Below are positions 23,313 to 27,873 of a DNA stretch of 27,873 nt, piece after piece (within the stretch, counting starts at the first letter, position 1; each line of letters begins with the position of its first letter). The translations under genes were made by a program, and so were the position numbers. This stretch comes from a virus: the IMG/VR virus record IMGVR_UViG_3300017964_000057, positions 1 through 27,873 of that record; one strand, 5' to 3'. The notes under the pieces are model-generated. The model searched no databases, was not told the DNA's origin, and saw nothing but the letters and a program-made list of their open reading frames with translations.

Positions 23313-26300
23313 TTATACCTTAACTTCAACTACATCTGTACCGTCTTCAATAGCAACACCAATTAATAATGTGTATTCTGCTATAGTACTTAGTTCGTCT
23401 ATAGCACGGCCTGCACCGTCCTGATCAGCAATAATATACTGACCTTTCTTAGCAGAACCGTTAATCTTACATGGAACACGACCTTTTAGTGCAACGAACG
23501 GCCACATTGGATCATCTCTGTTATCGTCTGTTTGGTTCATCATCAAACCTGGCTGTGTTGATACAACGCCTGCTAGTTTCATGCCTTCTTTGTATAGTGT
23601 AACTTCTTTGTCGCCACCAATACCTAGTACTGTACCTGGAGCATACACTGCGTCTGCTTCGTATTTCTCTGCCAAGTCAGCCCAGTTAGCACTTGCTGCT
23701 GTACCTTGATAAACACCGCTGTTGTCAACGTATGAAACATCTGTACCGTCACGTCTAAACTGAACAATACGATCGGAGTTAGCACCAGCTGCCATGTAGA
23801 ATCTGTTAGCATGATATTCAATCTTACCAACGTCATTACCTGGGTTACCAGTCCATGTTTCGTTTGCGTTTTCCATAAAGCGGATGCCTGGTGAGTTACC
23901 ATCATTGTTGTATGAACGTAGTGCCCAGTTACCATCTTCGTTTAGGAAACCTTGTGATGCATCGTCTGCATATAGTCTACCATAGATAGTGTTTGAACTG
24001 TTGTTTAAACGTAGTTCACATGATCCAGTATTTGCAGAACGGAACGCCATTGCGTTTGTTTCATTTGGATAAATGTGCCAGCCTGCGTAGTTGCCACCTT
24101 GCCAGTAAATACCTGAGTTGCTTTCAATGCGTACCCAGTTATCAACATATAGCTCGCCTGCAATGTTTGCACCGTCGGAACGTGTTTGAACTTTCCAACT
24201 ACCATTGTGCATCATTTCAGTTTGGCCGCCGTGTACACCGTAGAACAACCACTGGTTATTTACATCGTTGTAGATACCAGTTGCTGTACCGCCATCATGC
24301 ATGAATACTGCACGACCATCAATGCTAAAGCCTTCCCAGTTACCATAACCACTACCGCTAATTTGGATTGAACCGTAGTCGCCTGTTGGTTCTCTTAAGT
24401 AACGTGTAGTTTGGTTACCAACTGCAATAAACTGTTTAACAACTAGTCGACCATCTGTTGTAAGTGCCATAGCACCAGCTGCTACGCCGTCACCATCATG
24501 TCTCCACTTCCAACCACGGTCTGTGTCGTTGTTCATTGTAAAGGTCATTGCATAGTCATTCAACCAACCCATTGTTTGACCACTAAACATACCAATTGAG
24601 TATGAGCTGTTGTTCCAAACACGTAGTTTGTCGTAACTATCGCTGCCTTCGCCGTCAATGTAACCAATGTTATAACGTGTGCCACTTGCAAACAAGTCTG
24701 GGAATGTACCAGCGTTTAGATTGCTTGCATTACGGAAGAATGCACTATCATTACCATCTAGTAAGTCTGCATCTAAGCCGCTGCCGCTACCATCGTTACC
24801 AGCATGCCATACTTTGTATGCATTAGCACCCATTGACCAACCGCCAACTGCTAGATCGTTTGTACTTCCGTCTAGACCAAAGTGTACAGCATAGTCGCCA
24901 CCAATATGGAATGTTAAGAATGCATCATATTGGTTAGCACCGTTACCTTGATATAGTTGTAATGTGTTAACTTCACCAGTGTTTTGAATTGTTGTTGCAG
25001 GAGCACTAATTGTAAACACACCGCCACTAAATGCAGCACCAGTATCAACACGTAGGAAGCTACTTGCATGCAATCCGTCTAGTAGGTCTGCGTTTAAGCC
25101 TGAACCTGCACCGTCGTTAGCGTCAGTCCAAATAGCACCGCCGTTAACATAACCAGTTGTAGCGTTAAAGCTACCATTAACATCTAGGTTATAAGTACCG
25201 CTTGGATCTTTGTTAATACCAACTTTACCATCACCGCGTACTGAGAATACAATGTTACCATTAGTTTGACTTACGTCATTGTTAACACGGAAGAATGTGC
25301 TTGCCGCAGCATTGTTTGAGTTAGTGTCAAGTCTTACGTTAACGTTGTTGTAAGAGTTAATGCTTAAACTATCGCCAGCACCCCAAGTATCGTTACGTGA
25401 ACTAATACCATGGTTTACATAGCCGCCAATTGCACCGTAGTTTCCATCCCAGTCAAAGCTAATGCCATGTACTTTTGCAAGTTCGCCTGTTGTGCCACCG
25501 CTTGAAATAAAGCGTCTATTAGTGTCAATAGTTTCAACGCCGCCTACATTATAACTGTTACCGTCAATAGCACCAGTTAGTGTAAGTTCAGCAGCAACTA
25601 AGTTACCACCAACGTACAAGTTCTTACCAAAGCTACCACCACCGTCTACACGTAAAGCACCTGTTGTAGTGCTTGTTGCTTGGTCAGCGGAGTTAACGTG
25701 CAAGTAACCACTTGATGCACCAATGTCAATAGCAGTTGCAGCACCACCAATGTTGAGTGTAGTAACTGTATCGTTTAATAGATCAAATGTTGCTTGGTTA
25801 GTACCCAAACTACTTGCTTGTGTAATAACGTTTTTGTTAAGTCTAATAGCATCGCCTGCGAAACTTGCTACAAGTTCGCTTGTTTGGATGCCGCTACCTG
25901 AACCAATACTTTCGGAACCATAAATGTTAACTATAGCACCAGTACCTGAACCAGTACCTGGGTTTGGTTTTAGATTTAGTTCAGAACCGTTAACGTTAAA
26001 CTGTCCAGTAATTGGACCTTTTACACCAATTGTACCTGATTGTTTAGAACCTTGTGAACCTCTACCAAACTCTAGTTTGTGAGTATGTGCATCAGTACCA
26101 CTTACTTCAACGCGATTAACTTGTGTTGTTGAAGTACTGCCTGAAGTTCCTGAATAGCCTGTGTCAATAAACACAGATCCTGCTACACCACTACCAGTGC
26201 TTGCACCGCCTTGTACTGTTAGATCTGCACCTTGCTTGTTAGTACCTAATGCATTTGGTGCTTTGATTACTGAATCAACTGGAGCAGTTTCTACTGCATC

Positions 26301-27873
26301 GCCACCTACAACCATTGTAGTATTTCTAACTGCTAGTGTACCAGATTTGTCAGCACCTAAAGTAATTAATGTTGCTGCTCTACCAATACTTAGTGATGTA
26401 ACTGTAGTATCGTATACAGTTGCACTTGTCTTAGTAGTTTTAATATCACCACCATCAACATTAAAGTCACCGTCAATTTGTAGGTTACCTAGTGAATCAA
26501 GAACCATGCGTTCTGCTAAGAAGCCTGCTGCCATCAAGTTAAACTTGAAGCTAAAGTCTTCAGAACCAAACGTTACATCTGATGCAACAGCGTCAATAGT
26601 ACCACCAACTTCTCTGTTGTTGTTTGCAGTTTCTACTTGGAACTGCATACCAACACCAATACCTACTGCTGGTGTGTTAGAAACATCGTGACGTATTTCA
26701 AGTGGTCTTGAAACACCAAAGTTGTTAGTATCTTCTACGAACGGAGCAACGTCATTTGACCATGCTGGGTTTCCTAATTCGTCAACAACCATAACAGCAC
26801 CTTGGCTACCAATTGGTAGTCTGTTTAGTGTTGTTGGTGATGTTGCATAAATCATATCACCTGCAATATACTGATCAAGTGCTGTACCACCTTTGTTAAC
26901 AGGCACAGGGTTTAACATGTTACCTGGATCTAAGAAGTATTGACTGTCTAGTCCGTCAAGTGTACCTGCATCAAGTACGCCTGCTTTTAGTTCAACTTCA
27001 CCTGAATTTACATTAAACTGTGCTTTGCTGTATGAAGCAACACCTTCGTTTGTAAAGCTCTGATTACCTAATGTATCATCTGCTCTGTCAATATCAAGTT
27101 GTGTATCTTTATAATAGAAGTTTTGTCCACCGCTAGTATAGAAGTTACCAGTAATGTTTAGTGGTGAGTTAAGTGCTGTTCTTGTAGTTCTTACTGCATA
27201 ATCCCAGCTGCTGTCACCTTTTAAGTATGTGTTACTGTTAGCAGAACCAATAGATGCAAGTCTTGATGTACTAATAACACCCGAAACAATGTTTGAAGCA
27301 TCAACGTTTGCACTACCAGTTAGTGCCCAGTTTGCAGAATTTTTACTTGAAGTATTAATTTCGCCGTAAACTGTGATATTCTGATGGATAAAGTCTGCAC
27401 TACCACTACCAGTTTGAACAAAGTTAATTGCACCTTGTACAACACCGTTTACACTGTTTAGAGCATCTTCTCTAAATTCGTGTACTGTGAAAGTGTTTTG
27501 ACTTACTGTACCTGCGTAGTAGTAAGATCCACTTGACATTCCTGTTGGAGGGTTAGTACCTACAAAGCGGAATGCTCTACCAGCTGTAAATCCGTGGTTT
27601 GGTGAGTAGATCTTATCTTTACGTGTGTCAACGTTGTTGATAATAAGTGCATGTGTACCAGTTGAACTTACAGTAAAGTTAACTTTTGTACTTGCATTTA
27701 AATCATACCTGTTGTATAATTCAATAGTGTTAGCATCAATTACTTTTACAAAGTAACTTTCACCCTGCAACATACCTCCAATTGGAGTGTTTGGTGAGCT
27801 TGCATAGTTAACAACGTCACCGTCATCAAATATATGACTTGTTATTTCAATCTGTGAATTTGCATAGTCAACA
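23313..27873 (-). CDS. Large tail fibre protein (partial, 5' end beyond the right edge)
   Basis: The frame is open to the window edge. The first ATG in the frame is at 27773, but upstream codons continue in frame (DDGDVVNYASSPNTPIGG), a block usual inside marine fibre proteins, so the true start lies outside. At least 1519 residues are present. Repeated units GSGLxADLLDG...FR (for example GNDGSGSGLDADLLDGNDS) mark phage fibre shafts. The C-terminal ~123 residues start WADLAEKYEADAVYAPGTVL and include VVSTQPGLMM and ALKGRVPCKINGSA, resembling the intramolecular-chaperone (Peptidase_G2-like) ends of other fibres. It is followed after three bases by the twin Cys/His-tailed genes, so these may join the same fibre or its tip. 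Confidence 0.85.
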   Translation of the reverse strand, partial: VDYANSQIEITSHIFDDGDVVNYASSPNTPIGGMLQGESYFVKVIDANTIELYNRYDLNASTKVNFTVSSTGTHALIINNVDTRKDKIYSPNHGFTAGRAFRFVGTNPPTGMSSGSYYYAGTVSQNTFTVHEFREDALNSVNGVVQGAINFVQTGSGSADFIHQNITVYGEINTSSKNSANWALTGSANVDASNIVSGVISTSRLASIGSANSNTYLKGDSSWDYAVRTTRTALNSPLNITGNFYTSGGQNFYYKDTQLDIDRADDTLGNQSFTNEGVASYSKAQFNVNSGEVELKAGVLDAGTLDGLDSQYFLDPGNMLNPVPVNKGGTALDQYIAGDMIYATSPTTLNRLPIGSQGAVMVVDELGNPAWSNDVAPFVEDTNNFGVSRPLEIRHDVSNTPAVGIGVGMQFQVETANNNREVGGTIDAVASDVTFGSEDFSFKFNLMAAGFLAERMVLDSLGNLQIDGDFNVDGGDIKTTKTSATVYDTTVTSLSIGRAATLITLGADKSGTLAVRNTTMVVGGDAVETAPVDSVIKAPNALGTNKQGADLTVQGGASTGSGVAGSVFIDTGYSGTSGSTSTTQVNRVEVSGTDAHTHKLEFGRGSQGSKQSGTIGVKGPITGQFNVNGSELNLKPNPGTGSGTGAIVNIYGSESIGSGSGIQTSELVASFAGDAIRLNKNVITQASSLGTNQATFDLLNDTVTTLNIGGAATAIDIGASSGYLHVNSADQATSTTTGALRVDGGGSFGKNLYVGGNLVAAELTLTGAIDGNSYNVGGVETIDTNRRFISSGGTTGELAKVHGISFDWDGNYGAIGGYVNHGISSRNDTWGAGDSLSINSYNNVNVRLDTNSNNAAASTFFRVNNDVSQTNGNIVFSVRGDGKVGINKDPSGTYNLDVNGSFNATTGYVNGGAIWTDANDGAGSGLNADLLDGLHASSFLRVDTGAAFSGGVFTISAPATTIQNTGEVNTLQLYQGNGANQYDAFLTFHIGGDYAVHFGLDGSTNDLAVGGWSMGANAYKVWHAGNDGSGSGLDADLLDGNDSAFFRNASNLNAGTFPDLFASGTRYNIGYIDGEGSDSYDKLRVWNNSSYSIGMFSGQTMGWLNDYAMTFTMNNDTDRGWKWRHDGDGVAAGAMALTTDGRLVVKQFIAVGNQTTRYLREPTGDYGSIQISGSGYGNWEGFSIDGRAVFMHDGGTATGIYNDVNNQWLFYGVHGGQTEMMHNGSWKVQTRSDGANIAGELYVDNWVRIESNSGIYWQGGNYAGWHIYPNETNAMAFRSANTGSCELRLNNSSNTIYGRLYADDASQGFLNEDGNWALRSYNNDGNSPGIRFMENANETWTGNPGNDVGKIEYHANRFYMAAGANSDRIVQFRRDGTDVSYVDNSGVYQGTAASANWADLAEKYEADAVYAPGTVLGIGGDKEVTLYKEGMKLAGVVSTQPGLMMNQTDDNRDDPMWPFVALKGRVPCKINGSAKKGQYIIADQDGAGRAIDELSTIAEYTLLIGVAIEDGTDVVEVKV

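Noticed and set aside
26161-26691. A 176-codon plus-strand open frame inside the right-hand fibre gene
   Set aside because: It is antisense to repeat-built fibre coding sequence with clear domain matches; the translation is low-complexity Ser/Pro/Thr/Val typical of a shadow frame.
1-27873. tRNA genes, integrase or attachment sites, insertion sequences
   Set aside because: None seen: there is no non-coding room for tRNAs and no transposase or integrase motif in any real gene.

Overview
This window is almost certainly part of a T4-like (myovirus) genome from a marine phage. It is AT-rich and nearly all coding: the only intergenic gap longer than a few bases is 6465-6537, and no stretch over 300 bases lacks a gene. 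Two plus-strand genes resemble T4 neck/tail-completion proteins (gp14 and gp15), and a partial gene at the left edge resembles the gp13 family. Very large repeat-built fibre proteins lie near both ends. Sequences resembling T4/cyanophage late promoters (NATAAATA) sit in the divergent gap. The likely host is a marine bacterium such as SAR11 or a picocyanobacterium, but this is inferred from style and composition only.

Layout. Positions 1-6464 (minus strand) hold a 1556-residue fibre protein, a 512-residue fibre-like protein with a possible papain/C39-like peptidase domain, and the 5' part of a gp13-like structural gene. Positions 6538-14147 (plus) start with gp14- and gp15-like genes, then a Nudix hydrolase, a 2OG-Fe(II) oxygenase, a JmjC-like cupin, three different radical SAM proteins and a small acidic protein of unknown role. 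Positions 14032-27873 (minus, transcribed leftwards) start with a fibre gene running off the right edge. Next come two paralogous small proteins ending in a CHxS-CHYS-CHGS-RGRR tail, two proteins of unknown function, five tandem paralogous radical SAM-like proteins with a GPTD motif where GGE is normally found, and a sixth radical SAM protein with a full SPASM cysteine set. The two transcription units converge and overlap by 116 bp at 14032-14147.

The striking feature is nine radical SAM proteins in about 10 kb of a phage structural region, next to two twin proteins with a strictly conserved Cys/His/Ser tail. The gene order (fibre, two Cys-rich small proteins, two unknowns, rSAM array) and the overlapping starts and stops suggest one co-expressed system. 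My leading hypothesis is that the rSAM enzymes, perhaps with the two iron oxygenases, modify the Cys/His tails or another virion protein, in a RiPP-like chemistry serving the particle or released on infection. The main rival is that the CHxS tails are unmodified metal-binding fibre tips, analogous to the HxH iron sites of the T4 gp37 tip, and that the rSAM enzymes act on something else. The sequence alone does not decide between them.
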